From positions 299,684 to 363,683 of the forward strand of contig NZ_JBEPSJ010000004.1 of NCBI RefSeq assembly GCF_040548875.1: DNA of 64,000 nt, in the 5' to 3' direction. The notes beneath the pieces are model-generated. The model ran no database searches and was not told the origin of the DNA. It saw only the letters and a program-made list of their open reading frames with translations. Shown here one piece after another: positions 26,065 to 35,646 of this stretch. Source of the stretch: Conyzicola nivalis_A (GTDB taxonomy: Bacteria > Actinomycetota > Actinomycetes > Actinomycetales > Microbacteriaceae). Position numbers and translations under genes: made by a program. How positions within the stretch are numbered: the stretch's first letter is position 1; each line of letters opens with the position of its first letter.

Positions 26065-27546
26065 CTAACGCGGAATCCGCAGCGTGCTCGCCGTCGCCGT
26101 CATGATCTCGTCGGCCAGCTTCGGGTCGTCGGAGAGCTGGGTTCCGAAGCTCGGGACCATCGCCTCCAGACGCGGACGCCAGTTGTCGATGTGCTCGGGG
26201 AAGCACTTCTCGATGAGACCCAGCATGATCGGGGCGGCGGTGGATGCTCCGGGTGACGCCCCGAGGAGACCCGCGATGCTGCCGTCTTCCGCGGCAACGA
26301 CCTCGGTGCCGAACTGCAGCACGCCGCCCTTCTTCGGGTCTTTCTTGATGATCTGCACGCGCTGGCCGGCGGTGATGCGGTACCAGTCCTTCTGTTCTCC
26401 GTGCGGAAAGAACTGCTGCAGCTCGGCGAACTTCGTGGACTTCTTCGCGAGCAGCTGCCCGAGGAGGTAGCGCACGAGGCTCAGGTTGCTTGCGCCCGCG
26501 GCGATCATCGGCACCAGGTTGTGGGGTCGGATCGAGGCGAACAGGTCGAACAGCGAGCCGTTCTTGAGGAACTTGGGGCTGAAGCCGGCGTACGGGCCGA
26601 ACATCAGGCTGGTGTTGCCGTCGATCACGCGGGTGTCGAGGTGGGGGACGGACATCGGCGGGGCGCCGACCGCGGCCATGCCGTAGACCTTGGCCTGGTG
26701 GCGCGCGACCAGCTCCTGGTTGTCGGAGCGCAGGAACTCTCCGCTGACGGGGAAGCCGCCGTAGCCGCGGATCTCGGGAATGCCGCTCTTCTGCAGCAGG
26801 CTGAGCGCGCCGCCGCCCGCTCCGACGAACACGAAGCGCGCCCGCACGACGAACGGCGTGAAACCGACCTCGCGGCGGTAGGTGATGCGCCAGAGGCCGT
26901 CTTTCTGGCGCTTGAGCCCCGTGACCTTGGCGTTGTTGGTGATCTCGGCGCCGTTGTCTTCGAGGTAGGTCAGCAGGCTCTGGGTGAGCGAGCCGAAGTT
27001 CACGTCGGTGCCCGCCTTGATGTGCGTGGCGGCGATCGGCTGCGACTTGGCGCGGCCGGGGATGAGCAGCGGCGCCCAGCCGCGGATGACGCTGGCGTCT
27101 TCGCTGTACTCGAGGCCCTGGAACAGCGGGTGGTCCTTCAGGGCCGCGTACCGCTTGCGCAGGAACTCCACATTGCTCTCGCCCCACACGAAGCTCATGT
27201 GCGGCGTCGGGTTGATGAAGCTGGCCGGCTCGGGCAGGCTCCCGTTTTCGACGAGGTGCGACCAGAACTGGCGCGAGACCTGGAACTGCTCGTTGACCTT
27301 GACCGCGCCGGCGATGCTGATCGAGCCGTCGGGCAGCTGCGGCGTGTAGTTGAGCTCGCAGAGGGCGGCGTGGCCGGTGCCGGCGTTGTTCCACGGGTTC
27401 GAGCTCTCCTCGGCAGCACTGCCGAGCTTCTCGAAGACCTGGATGGTCCAGTCGGGTTCTAGCTGCTTGAGCATCGTGCCGAGGGTGGCACTCATGATTC
27501 CGCCGCCGATGAGGGCGACGTCGATGGGGGCGTCTGAGGAACTCAC
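26065..27546 (-). CDS. mqo: Malate:quinone oxidoreductase
   Basis: FAD-dependent, membrane-associated enzyme oxidising malate to oxaloacetate with electrons to the quinone pool. The 493-residue protein begins with the FAD Rossmann motif VALIGGGIMSATLGTMLKQL, followed by NPWNNAGTGHAALCELNYTP, a highly conserved Mqo segment, and ends GLLGASPGASTAAPIMLGLI plus GTQLSDDPKLADEI. The start codon is GTG; TAAGCT ends six bases before it, the leaderless arrangement. Mqo is the usual malate-oxidising enzyme of actinobacteria. Confidence 0.97.
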   Translation of the reverse strand: MSSSDAPIDVALIGGGIMSATLGTMLKQLEPDWTIQVFEKLGSAAEESSNPWNNAGTGHAALCELNYTPQLPDGSISIAGAVKVNEQFQVSRQFWSHLVENGSLPEPASFINPTPHMSFVWGESNVEFLRKRYAALKDHPLFQGLEYSEDASVIRGWAPLLIPGRAKSQPIAATHIKAGTDVNFGSLTQSLLTYLEDNGAEITNNAKVTGLKRQKDGLWRITYRREVGFTPFVVRARFVFVGAGGGALSLLQKSGIPEIRGYGGFPVSGEFLRSDNQELVARHQAKVYGMAAVGAPPMSVPHLDTRVIDGNTSLMFGPYAGFSPKFLKNGSLFDLFASIRPHNLVPMIAAGASNLSLVRYLLGQLLAKKSTKFAELQQFFPHGEQKDWYRITAGQRVQIIKKDPKKGGVLQFGTEVVAAEDGSIAGLLGASPGASTAAPIMLGLIEKCFPEHIDNWRPRLEAMVPSFGTQLSDDPKLADEIMTATASTLRIPR

Positions 27547-27552
27547 CAGATC

Positions 27553-27558
27553 AGCTTA
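27553..27558 (-). promoter_or_regulatory. mqo: -10 element TAAGCT for leaderless mqo
   Basis: On the minus strand TAAGCT occupies 27558 to 27553, putting the first transcribed base at the GTG start codon (27546). No ribosome site is seen. Confidence 0.55.
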
Positions 27559-27572
27559 CGGGTCGTGCGCCG

Positions 27573-28247
27573 CTACAGCCCGAGGCGGGCGAGTTCGTCG
27601 TCCATCCGCTCGGCCATGGCGGCGTAGCCCGCGTCGTTCGGGTGGATGCCGTCGTCGGCCATCCACTCTGGGTGGCCCTCGATCCAGCGGGACGCGCCGG
27701 CGATGTAGTCGGCGTCGATGTCGTCGGCGGCGTCCTCGACCCAGCGGATGATGATGTCGACCGACTCCGGCCGGTCGTCCGTGTACCAGAACGGCTCGAC
27801 GACGATGAAACGGGCGTCGGGCAGTCCGGCCTTCAGCCGGTCGAGGTCGTCGGGGATCTGGCTGCGGATGTCGGCGGCCTCGTAGTCGAAGGAGAAATTG
27901 TCGTTGAGGCCCATGGTCACGAACACGATCTCGGGCTTCTCCTCGATGATGAGGCTCACCAGGTCGCCCTCGCCGAACTCCGACCGGTTCGTGACGAAGC
28001 CCAGCCCGTTGACGCTCGGGTTGAACTCGTTCCAGTTGCGTCGTTCGCTGACTATGGTCGACCACCGCTTCTCGGGGCTCGTCGCCCCGGTGCCCAGCGT
28101 GTACGAGTCGCCGTAGAACGCCACCCTGGTGCCGGTGCCCGTGCTCACTCCCCCGGTCTCCCGCGGCGCCGTGGCGGCCACGACCACGCCGATCGCCACG
28201 AGGGCACACAGCACGGCGGCGACGACCAGCTTGATCCGTGTGCTCAT
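27573..28247 (-). CDS. SGNH/GDSL-type hydrolase, membrane-anchored or secreted
   Basis: A 224-residue esterase-like protein. N-terminal MSTRIKLVVAAVLCALVAIG is a signal peptide or anchor. SGNH blocks: catalytic Ser in VAFYGDSYTLGTGA, Gly in block II (PSVNGLGF), Asn in block III (VTMGLNDNFSF) and the Asp-His pair in ADDGIHPNDAGYAAMA. The substrate, an acyl or acetyl ester of lipid or polysaccharide, is not determinable. The ATG at 28247 is chosen because the upstream in-frame ATG (28331) adds a non-signal leader. Confidence 0.9.
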   Translation of the reverse strand: MSTRIKLVVAAVLCALVAIGVVVAATAPRETGGVSTGTGTRVAFYGDSYTLGTGATSPEKRWSTIVSERRNWNEFNPSVNGLGFVTNRSEFGEGDLVSLIIEEKPEIVFVTMGLNDNFSFDYEAADIRSQIPDDLDRLKAGLPDARFIVVEPFWYTDDRPESVDIIIRWVEDAADDIDADYIAGASRWIEGHPEWMADDGIHPNDAGYAAMAERMDDELARLGL

Positions 28248-28293
28248 GGTCTCTATTCGACACCCTGCCGGTTCGAGTTTGGTCGTATCGCCG

Positions 28294-28716
28294 TCACAAC
28301 GCGGCGATCCCCGCCGACAGCAGCCCCACACCCGCGACGAGCAGCCCGGCGGTGAGACTGACGACCCCGGCCCAGAGCAGCGCGACGAACCGGTTCGGTC
28401 TCTGCGGATCGCGGCCGATGACCGAGAGGAAGAATCCGGCCGGCATCAGGATCGCGGCGATCGGCACGCCGTCGCGGGCCACGAACTCCCAGAAGCCGGT
28501 GAGTCCGGCGTTGTCGATCACGCTCAGGATCGCGACGCTGAGCACGATGAGCACCGCCGCGTGGGCGTGCCCCGCGCGGAAGAAGCTCTTCTGCAGGTCG
28601 TTGGTCGGCACGTCGCCCTGCGCGACCTTCTTCAGGAACAGGCCGCCGGACTCGACGGTGACCAGCGCGAGCAGGAGCACGCCGATGGTGATGAGGGACT
28701 GCGGCTGGATCGTCAT
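28294..28716 (-). CDS. Four-helix membrane protein, unknown function
   Basis: A 140-residue protein from ATG 28716 (AGG nine bases upstream; a TTG at 28725 is an alternative). Four hydrophobic segments are visible: LITIGVLLLALVTVESGGLF, AHAAVLIVLSVAILSVI, IAAILMPAGFFLSVIG and VALLWAGVVSLTAGLLVAGV. The motif FFRAGHAHAA just before helix 2, with two His facing the membrane, is striking and may bind a metal or haem. I do not recognise a named family. Confidence 0.8.
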   Translation of the reverse strand: MTIQPQSLITIGVLLLALVTVESGGLFLKKVAQGDVPTNDLQKSFFRAGHAHAAVLIVLSVAILSVIDNAGLTGFWEFVARDGVPIAAILMPAGFFLSVIGRDPQRPNRFVALLWAGVVSLTAGLLVAGVGLLSAGIAAL

Positions 28717-28781
28717 GGCGACCAACCTACGAGCGGGACCCCCGCGGGCGGCGAGGTCTTGAGCCGACGGCCCTCCGGATG

Positions 28782-29840
28782 CTACGCGGAGACGAGCTTC
28801 GCGGCCACCAGCTCGGCGATCTGCACCGCGTTGAGGGCGGCGCCCTTGCGCAGGTTGTCGTTGCTGATGAACATGGCGAGCCCGCGGCCGTTCGGCACGC
28901 CCTCGTCCTGGCGGATCCGGCCGACATACGACGGGTCCTGCCCTGCGGCCTCGAGCGGCGTCGGGACGTCGGTGAGCTCGACGCCCGGGGCATCCGCCAG
29001 CAGTTCCTTGGCGCGCTCGACCGACAGCGGCGACGCGAACTCGGCGTTGATGGCGAGCGAGTGGCCGCTGAACACGGGCACGCGTACGCAGATGCCGCTG
29101 ACGAGGAGGTCGGGGAGGCCGAGGATCTTGCGGCTCTCGTTGCGCAGCTTCTTCTCCTCGTCGGTCTCGAAGAGCCCGTCGTCGACGAAGTTGCCCGCCT
29201 GCGGGATCACGTCGAACGCGATGGTCTTGGGGAAGGTGTTCGCGACGCCGAAGTCGATCGACGAGCCGTCGTGCACGAGCGAGCGGGGGTCCTGCTCGAT
29301 GGCGGCCTTGGTCTGGGCGTAGAGCTCCTCGCCGCCGACGAGGCCGGCGCCGGAGACGGCCTGGTAGGTGGAGACGATGAGGCGCTCGAGGCCGGCCTCG
29401 TCATGCAGCACCTTGAGCACGGGCATGGCCGCCATCGTGGTGCAGTTGGGGTTCGCGACGATGCCCTTGCGGGCGTCGGCGATGGCCTCCGGGTTGACCT
29501 CGCTCACTACGAGCGGCACGTCGGGGTCCATGCGGAAACCGCTCGAGTTGTCGATCACGAGCACGCCGGCGGCGGCGAAGCGGGGTGCCTGCGCCTTCGA
29601 CGTGGTCGCGCCGGCGGAGAAGATGGCGATGTCGAGGCCGCTCGGGTCGGCGGTCGACGCGTCTTCGACGACGATGTCCTCGCCGCGGAACGGGAGGGTC
29701 GTTCCGGCGCTGCGGGCGGAGGCGAAGTAGCGGATCTCGGCGACCGGGAAGTCACGGTCTTCGAGGAGACGACGCACGACGGCGCCGACCTGTCCCGTGG
29801 CGCCGACGACGCCGATTCGTACTCCGCTGCTGTCGCTCAT
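28782..29840 (-). CDS. asd: Aspartate-semialdehyde dehydrogenase
   Basis: Reduces aspartyl phosphate to aspartate semialdehyde, the branch to diaminopimelate, lysine, threonine and methionine. The 352-residue protein has NADP-binding IGVVGATGQVGAVVRRLLED, the catalytic Cys133 in IVANPNCTTMAAMPVL, and the later His region CVRVPVFSGHSLAINAEF. GAGCGGATCAC precedes the ATG. It is separated from lysC by an oppositely oriented CPBP gene, unlike the lysC-asd operon of many actinobacteria. Confidence 0.97.
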   Translation of the reverse strand: MSDSSGVRIGVVGATGQVGAVVRRLLEDRDFPVAEIRYFASARSAGTTLPFRGEDIVVEDASTADPSGLDIAIFSAGATTSKAQAPRFAAAGVLVIDNSSGFRMDPDVPLVVSEVNPEAIADARKGIVANPNCTTMAAMPVLKVLHDEAGLERLIVSTYQAVSGAGLVGGEELYAQTKAAIEQDPRSLVHDGSSIDFGVANTFPKTIAFDVIPQAGNFVDDGLFETDEEKKLRNESRKILGLPDLLVSGICVRVPVFSGHSLAINAEFASPLSVERAKELLADAPGVELTDVPTPLEAAGQDPSYVGRIRQDEGVPNGRGLAMFISNDNLRKGAALNAVQIAELVAAKLVSA

Positions 29841-29926
29841 TGTGATCCGCTCGTAAATCGGGGCCCGTTTCGGGGCAGAGAATGTGCCTCGATTCTACGG
29901 GTAACCCGATACGGAGGGGGCGTACG

Positions 29927-30748
29927 GTGAACAGTATGACGTTCGAACCGCCGGCCCCTCCGCTGACCGAGACCGCCGCGGACGCCGACCGCTACACGCC
30001 TCCCGCCGCCGTGCGCTGGGGGCTGCGCGAAGCCGCGGTCGGGCTGCTGCTGTTCGTGGCGGTGATCGTGGGGGCCGGAGTGCTCGTCGTGACCGGCGTC
30101 GTCGAGGGCTCCGACCTCGCGCAGTTCGTGCTGTCGCTGCTGGGGTACGGGGTGCTGGCGGGCGTCGCCGTGTTCGCGTCGCACCGCCTCGGCGCCGGCA
30201 GTCTCGCGAAGGACTTCTGGCTGCGGCTGCGTCCGGTGGACCTCGCGATCGGCCTCGGCGTCGGCCTGCTGGCCAAGATCCTGAGCGTGGTGTGGGGCGT
30301 GATCGCGATCGCGCTGTTCGGCCTTCCCGAGCAGCAGAGCAACCTGGTGCTCAGCACAGACACCGTCTGGCTGGTGATCAACGGCGTCATCGTCGTCGCG
30401 GTGGTCGCCCCGATCGTGGAGGAGCTCTACCTGCGTGGCCTCGTCATGCAGGCGGTGCGCAATGCGGTGCTCCGCAGCGGCGGCCGCAGCCAGCCGGCCG
30501 CCGAATCGGTGCAGCGCGCCGCGGTGCTCGTGTCGATCGTGGTGAGCGCCCTCGTCTTCATGGGCCTGCACCTGTATCAGTCGACGGATGCCACGCTGCT
30601 GACGACCCTCGCGCTCGGCACGCTCACCCTCGGTGTCGTGAACGCCATGATCGTCTACCTGACCGGGCGGCTCGGCGCCGCGATCGTCGCCCACGTGGTG
30701 TTCAACGGCATCTCGGTGGCGACGCTGCTGTTGGTCGGCGGCGCCTGA
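29927..30748 (+). CDS. CPBP-family intramembrane metalloprotease
   Basis: A 273-residue multi-spanning protein of the CAAX protease/bacteriocin-processing family. Signature motifs are intact: EELYLRG (EExxxR), VFMGLHL (FxxxH) and a final HVVFN (HxxxN), within hydrophobic helices. The substrate is unknown; relatives act in prenyl-protein or peptide processing or bacteriocin immunity. GTG 29927 is preferred because GGAGGGGG lies six bases before it; ATG 29936 would be too far. It is inserted between divergent asd and convergent lysC. Confidence 0.92.
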   Translation: MNSMTFEPPAPPLTETAADADRYTPPAAVRWGLREAAVGLLLFVAVIVGAGVLVVTGVVEGSDLAQFVLSLLGYGVLAGVAVFASHRLGAGSLAKDFWLRLRPVDLAIGLGVGLLAKILSVVWGVIAIALFGLPEQQSNLVLSTDTVWLVINGVIVVAVVAPIVEELYLRGLVMQAVRNAVLRSGGRSQPAAESVQRAAVLVSIVVSALVFMGLHLYQSTDATLLTTLALGTLTLGVVNAMIVYLTGRLGAAIVAHVVFNGISVATLLLVGGA

Positions 30749-30766
30749 GCTGTTCTGGCGGCGGGT

Positions 30767-32032
<1,266 letters not shown>

Positions 32033-32081
32033 GTGGTTCTCCTGCTTTTGTGGGACGGGGCGGATTCTGGCCCAGTGAGCG

Positions 32082-32087
32082 ATTCTA
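32082..32087 (-). promoter_or_regulatory. lysC: Candidate lysC -10 element TAGAAT
   Basis: Minus-strand TAGAAT (32087 to 32082) would give a leader of about 43 bases to the lysC GTG. No good -35 is visible. The 82-bp repeat array begins about 47 bases further upstream. Confidence 0.4.
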
Positions 32088-32133
32088 GCGGGCGTTCACC
32101 GTGTGTTACGGCAGTCGGCTCTCTGCTCGCAGA

Positions 32134-32434
32134 GGGGCAAGGATCTGCTGCTCAACCCCGCCCTCAACGTCGAAACGTTGCCCCTCGGCCCTGGGAGCCG
32201 TCGCCGTCGAACGGCGGGGCAAAGTTCTGCTGCTCAACCCCGCCCACAAAGTCGAAACGTTGCCCCTCAGCCCTGCGAGCCGTCGCCGTCGAACGGCGGG
32301 GCAAAGTTCTGCTGCTCAACCCCGCCCACAACGTCGAAACGTTGCCCCTCAGCCCTGCGAGCCGTCGCCGTCGAACGGCGGGGCAAAGTTCTGCTGCTCA
32401 ATCCCGCCCTCAACGTCGAAACGTTGCCCCTCAG
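32134..32434. repeat. 82-bp tandem repeat array (3.7 copies) upstream of lysC
   Basis: Units begin GGGGCAA at 32134, 32216, 32298 and 32380, exactly 82 bases apart; the fourth is cut after 55 bases. Copies 2 and 3 differ at one base, copies 1 and 4 at several. Each full unit holds GGGGCAA...TTGCCCC as an inverted pair and two small hairpins: CAACGT-CGAA-ACGTTG (broken in copy 2) and CGCCGT-CGA-ACGGCG. 82 is not a multiple of three and no reading frame is preferred, so it is non-coding. It fills most of the 411-base gap between recR and lysC. Protein-binding array or transcribed structured RNA are both possible. Confidence 0.95.
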
Positions 32435-32443
32435 CTACGGCGG

Positions 32444-33043
32444 TCAGTTCTCGACGAGCCTGCGGCCCTCGAACGCACGGCCGAGGGTGACCTCGTCGGC
32501 GTACTCGAGGTCGCCGCCGACCGGCAGGCCGGACGCCAGGCGCGTCACCCGCAGGTTCGGCTGCACCAGCAGCCGGGTGAGGTACGTCGCCGTCGCCTCG
32601 CCCTCGAGGTTGGGGTCGGTGGCGATGATGACCTCGGTCACGACGCCGTCGCTGAGGCGCTGGAGCAGCTGGCGGATGCGCAGGTCGTCGGGGCCGATGC
32701 CGTCGATGGGGCTGATCGCGCCGCCGAGCACGTGGTACAGGCCCTTGAACTCGCGGGTGCGTTCGACCGCGACGACGTCTTTCGCCTCTTCGACGACGCA
32801 GATCGTGGACGGCGAGCGGCGCGGGTCGCGGCAGATCCCGCAGGTCTCCGACTCGGTGACGTTGCCGCAGATGGTGCAGAAGCGCACCTTGTCGCGCACC
32901 TCGATGAGCACCTCGGCGAGGCGGCTCACATCGAAGCTCTCGGTCTGCAGGATGTGGAACGCGATGCGCTGCGCCGACTTCGGACCGATGCCGGGCAGTC
33001 GGCCGAGCTCGTCGATCAGTTCTTGGACGATGCCTTCGTACAC
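32444..33043 (-). CDS. recR: Recombination mediator protein RecR
   Basis: Assists RecF/RecO loading of RecA at gapped DNA. The 199-residue protein starts at GTG, three bases after the dnaX stop. Domains in order: helix-hairpin-helix LGRLPGIGPKSAQRIAFHIL, Cys4 zinc finger (FCTICGNVTE with CGICRDPRR), and Toprim ICVVEEAKDVVAVERTREF with IIATDPNLEGEATATYL. dnaX-recR is a conserved bacterial pair. Confidence 0.97.
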   Translation of the reverse strand: MYEGIVQELIDELGRLPGIGPKSAQRIAFHILQTESFDVSRLAEVLIEVRDKVRFCTICGNVTESETCGICRDPRRSPSTICVVEEAKDVVAVERTREFKGLYHVLGGAISPIDGIGPDDLRIRQLLQRLSDGVVTEVIIATDPNLEGEATATYLTRLLVQPNLRVTRLASGLPVGGDLEYADEVTLGRAFEGRRLVEN

Positions 33044-33046
33044 GGG

Positions 33047-35539
33047 TTAGAGGTCCTTCGGTACTACGCGGGGGGCGACGGGCTGCTCTTCGATGAAGCT
33101 CGCCCCGAGGATCTCGCGCACGACGGACTCGCCGTACCGTGAGTCTTCGGCTGTGGGCACGGGCACCACCTTCGCGGCGGGCTTCCTGGCCGCGGCGCGC
33201 TGCGCCTGCAACTCGTCTTCTGTCGGTGCGCTCGGCGGGATCGCGGCGACGGCCCAGCCTCCGGGCTCGACGTCGGGCTCGGTCGGTTCGGGCGCCTCGT
33301 CGTCGGCGGGCGGCGGCGCCTGCGTCGGGCGCGCCGGGGCGGCGGGGCTCCCTGCCGAGGCACGCGCCGCGGGACGCTGCGACGCGGAGTCGGGGGCGAT
33401 GCTCACCTGGGCGATGAACTTCACCCGGAGGCCGAGCACGTCGATGATGGCGCTGCGCAGGATAGCGCTGACGCCGTCGCCGGACGGGGTGAGCTCCTTG
33501 AACTTGGCCTGGTCGGTCTGGTTGGAGAAGACCAGCGCGAGGATGTCGCCGTCGAGCGCACGCACCTGCGCGTTGAATACGACGGTCCAGGCGTTCATGT
33601 TCGCCTTCTGCACGATCTCGAGCACCTCGGGCCAGGCGTCCTTCATCTGCTGCAGCGTGACGACGCTGAGCGGCGCGGCTTCGGTCGCCGAGCCCGTCGA
33701 AGCGGCGCTGTCGCTCGCCGAGCCAGCTGCGGCAGCTGCGGTCGCGGTCGCTGTCGCGGTCGCTGAGCCTGTCGAAGCGGCGCTGTCGCTCGGCGAGCCC
33801 GCCGAAGCGGAATCAGCGGCCGGCTGCACGGGGGCGTTCGCCGACACGGAGGGCGCGGATTCGAGCGCCGCGACGGCCTCGTCGACGGGTATCTCCGGCT
33901 CGGCCGGTGCCGATGCGGCCCGGTCTGGCTCGGTCGCGCGGTCGGCGGAGGGGGCGTCGGCTGCGGGCGCATCCGCTCGCTCAGAAGCGGCAGCCTCGGA
34001 CGTTCCGGCGGCCGCCTCGGGAGCCGGCGCGGCTGGAGCCGACGTGGACGGGACGGGGGCGGATGTCGCGGCCGGCGTGTCTGCGGCGAGCGGAGCACCC
34101 GGCACGGCGACGGCCGGCCAGGACGAGGTCGCGGCGGCGGGCTGCGCAGGAGTCGGGGGAGCAGCCGACGCGGGGGCGGGCGGAGACGCGGCAGCGGGGC
34201 GGGCCGATGCTGCGGGAGCCGCCGGTGCTGCGGGGGCGGGTACGGCCGCGGCAGGAGCGGCGGTGCGCGGCGGCGCGGCTGCCGGGGGCCGCGAGGTGAC
34301 GGGGCGCTGCTCGATCGGGCGCTGCTCGATCGGGCGCTGCTCGATCGGGCGCTGACCGGCGGAGGAGCCGGGGCTCTCGACGCCGACACGGCGCTCGAGG
34401 CGCTCGACGCGGGCGAGTGCTCCGCGCTCGGTCTCGTCGCTCGCGGGCACGAGGATGCGCGCGACCATGAGCTCGAGGTGCAGCCGCGGCGAGGTCGCTC
34501 CGGTCATCTCCGTGAGTGCGGCGTTGACGATGTCGGCGGTTCGCGACAGCTCGGCCTGGCCGAAGCTCGCAGCCTGCTGCGCCATGCGGGTGAGCTCGTC
34601 GGCGGGGATGCCGCGCAGCACGGCGGCGGCGTGGTCGGCGGTCGCGGCCACGATGATCAGGTCGCGCAGGCGTTCGAGCAGGTCTTCGACGAAGCGGCGC
34701 GGGTCTTGGCCGGTCTGGATGACACGGTCGACGGCGCCGAACACGGCCGCGTTGTCGCGCTGGCCGATCGCCTCGACCGCCTCGTTGAGCAGCGTGCCGT
34801 GCGTGTAGCCGAGCAGTGCGACGGCGCGCTCGTACTCGACGACCGTGCCCTCGGAGCCGGCGATCAGCTGGTCGAGCAGCGAGAGGGTGTCGCGCACCGA
34901 TCCGCCGCCGGCGCGAACGACGAGCGACAGCACGCCGGGCTCGACGGTGACCTTCTCACTGTCGCAGAGCTGCTGCACGTACTCGAGCATCTGGGCGGGC
35001 GGCACGAGCCGGAACGGGTAGTGGTGTGTGCGCGAACGGATCGTGCCGATGACCTTCTCGGGCTCGGTCGTCGCGAAGATGAACTTGACGTGCTCCGGCG
35101 GCTCTTCGACGATCTTGAGCAACGCGTTGAAGCCCGTGGCGGTGACCATGTGCGCCTCGTCGAGGATGAAGATCTTGTAGCGGTCGCGGGCGGGAGCGAA
35201 GATCGCGCGCTCGCGCAGGTCGCGGGCGTCGTCGACGCCGCCGTGGCTCGCGGCGTCGATCTCGACGACGTCGAGCGACCCTCCGCCGTCACGCGACAGC
35301 TCGACGCATGAGGCGCACACGCCGCAGGGCGTGTCTGTGGGGCCCTCCGCGCAGTTCAGGCAGCGGGCGAGGATGCGGGCTGACGTCGTCTTGCCGCAGC
35401 CCCTGGGCCCGCTGAACAGGTAGGCGTGGTTGACCCGGTCGGTGCGCAGTGCGGTGCGCAGCGGATCGGTCACCTGCGACTGGCCGATCAGTTCAGCGAA
35501 AGTCTCTGGCCGATAACGGCGATATAGGGCGGTGACCAC
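33047..35539 (-). CDS. dnaX: DNA polymerase III subunits gamma/tau
   Basis: Clamp-loader ATPase, 830 residues. N-terminal AAA+ domain: P-loop FSGPRGCGKTTSARILARCL, zinc site CLNCAEGPTDTPCGVCASC, Walker B IFILDEAHMVT and sensor FIFATTEPEKVIGTIRSRT. Domain III extends to about residue 370. A ~230-residue Ala/Pro/Ser-rich linker follows, holding three RPIEQ repeats and two copies of a DSAASTGSAT segment. The C-terminal ~200 residues (LQQMKDAWPEVLEIVQKANM) form the tau-type domain. The start is GTG, with TACTCT ending six bases before it (leaderless type). The linker is expanded by DNA repeats also found outside genes. Confidence 0.96.
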   Translation of the reverse strand: MVTALYRRYRPETFAELIGQSQVTDPLRTALRTDRVNHAYLFSGPRGCGKTTSARILARCLNCAEGPTDTPCGVCASCVELSRDGGGSLDVVEIDAASHGGVDDARDLRERAIFAPARDRYKIFILDEAHMVTATGFNALLKIVEEPPEHVKFIFATTEPEKVIGTIRSRTHHYPFRLVPPAQMLEYVQQLCDSEKVTVEPGVLSLVVRAGGGSVRDTLSLLDQLIAGSEGTVVEYERAVALLGYTHGTLLNEAVEAIGQRDNAAVFGAVDRVIQTGQDPRRFVEDLLERLRDLIIVAATADHAAAVLRGIPADELTRMAQQAASFGQAELSRTADIVNAALTEMTGATSPRLHLELMVARILVPASDETERGALARVERLERRVGVESPGSSAGQRPIEQRPIEQRPIEQRPVTSRPPAAAPPRTAAPAAAVPAPAAPAAPAASARPAAASPPAPASAAPPTPAQPAAATSSWPAVAVPGAPLAADTPAATSAPVPSTSAPAAPAPEAAAGTSEAAASERADAPAADAPSADRATEPDRAASAPAEPEIPVDEAVAALESAPSVSANAPVQPAADSASAGSPSDSAASTGSATATATATAAAAAGSASDSAASTGSATEAAPLSVVTLQQMKDAWPEVLEIVQKANMNAWTVVFNAQVRALDGDILALVFSNQTDQAKFKELTPSGDGVSAILRSAIIDVLGLRVKFIAQVSIAPDSASQRPAARASAGSPAAPARPTQAPPPADDEAPEPTEPDVEPGGWAVAAIPPSAPTEDELQAQRAAARKPAAKVVPVPTAEDSRYGESVVREILGASFIEEQPVAPRVVPKDL
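33683..33810. repeat. dnaX: Dispersed 22-bp repeat within the dnaX linker (two copies plus a degenerate third)
   Basis: Copies at 33683-33704 and 33758-33779 match the arms of the hairpin at 17549-17607 except for the same two C/T positions. Both are followed by CGGCGCTGTCGCTCG, so the unit duplicated in dnaX is about 44 bases with a 75-base (25-codon) period. A degenerate third copy (GCGAGCCCGCCGAAGCGG) lies at about 33793-33810. All keep the reading frame and encode repeated DSAASTGSAT. Confidence 0.85.
34302..34346. repeat. dnaX: 15-bp minisatellite in dnaX, three perfect copies
   Basis: GGGCGCTGCTCGATC is repeated at 34302, 34317 and 34332 without change, encoding three consecutive RPIEQ units in the linker on the minus strand. 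Length changes here would add or drop five residues in frame. Confidence 0.95.
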
Positions 35540-35545
35540 CCGTCA

Positions 35546-35551
35546 AGAGTA
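35546..35551 (-). promoter_or_regulatory. dnaX: -10 element TACTCT for leaderless dnaX
   Basis: Minus-strand TACTCT (35551 to 35546) places the first transcribed base on the GTG start codon at 35539. No ribosome site is visible. Confidence 0.5.
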
Positions 35552-35646
35552 GCCGCCACGACCGACAGTCGTCGGCGGCTGTGGATTGCGCACGAACCCG
35601 CTCGCCGCGCGGTGCGCCCGGCAGCCGTGGCGGCCGGGCGCATCCG

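Noticed and set aside
32134..32434. CRISPR array
   Set aside because: Repeats are contiguous 82-bp units with no unique spacers, and no cas gene is present.
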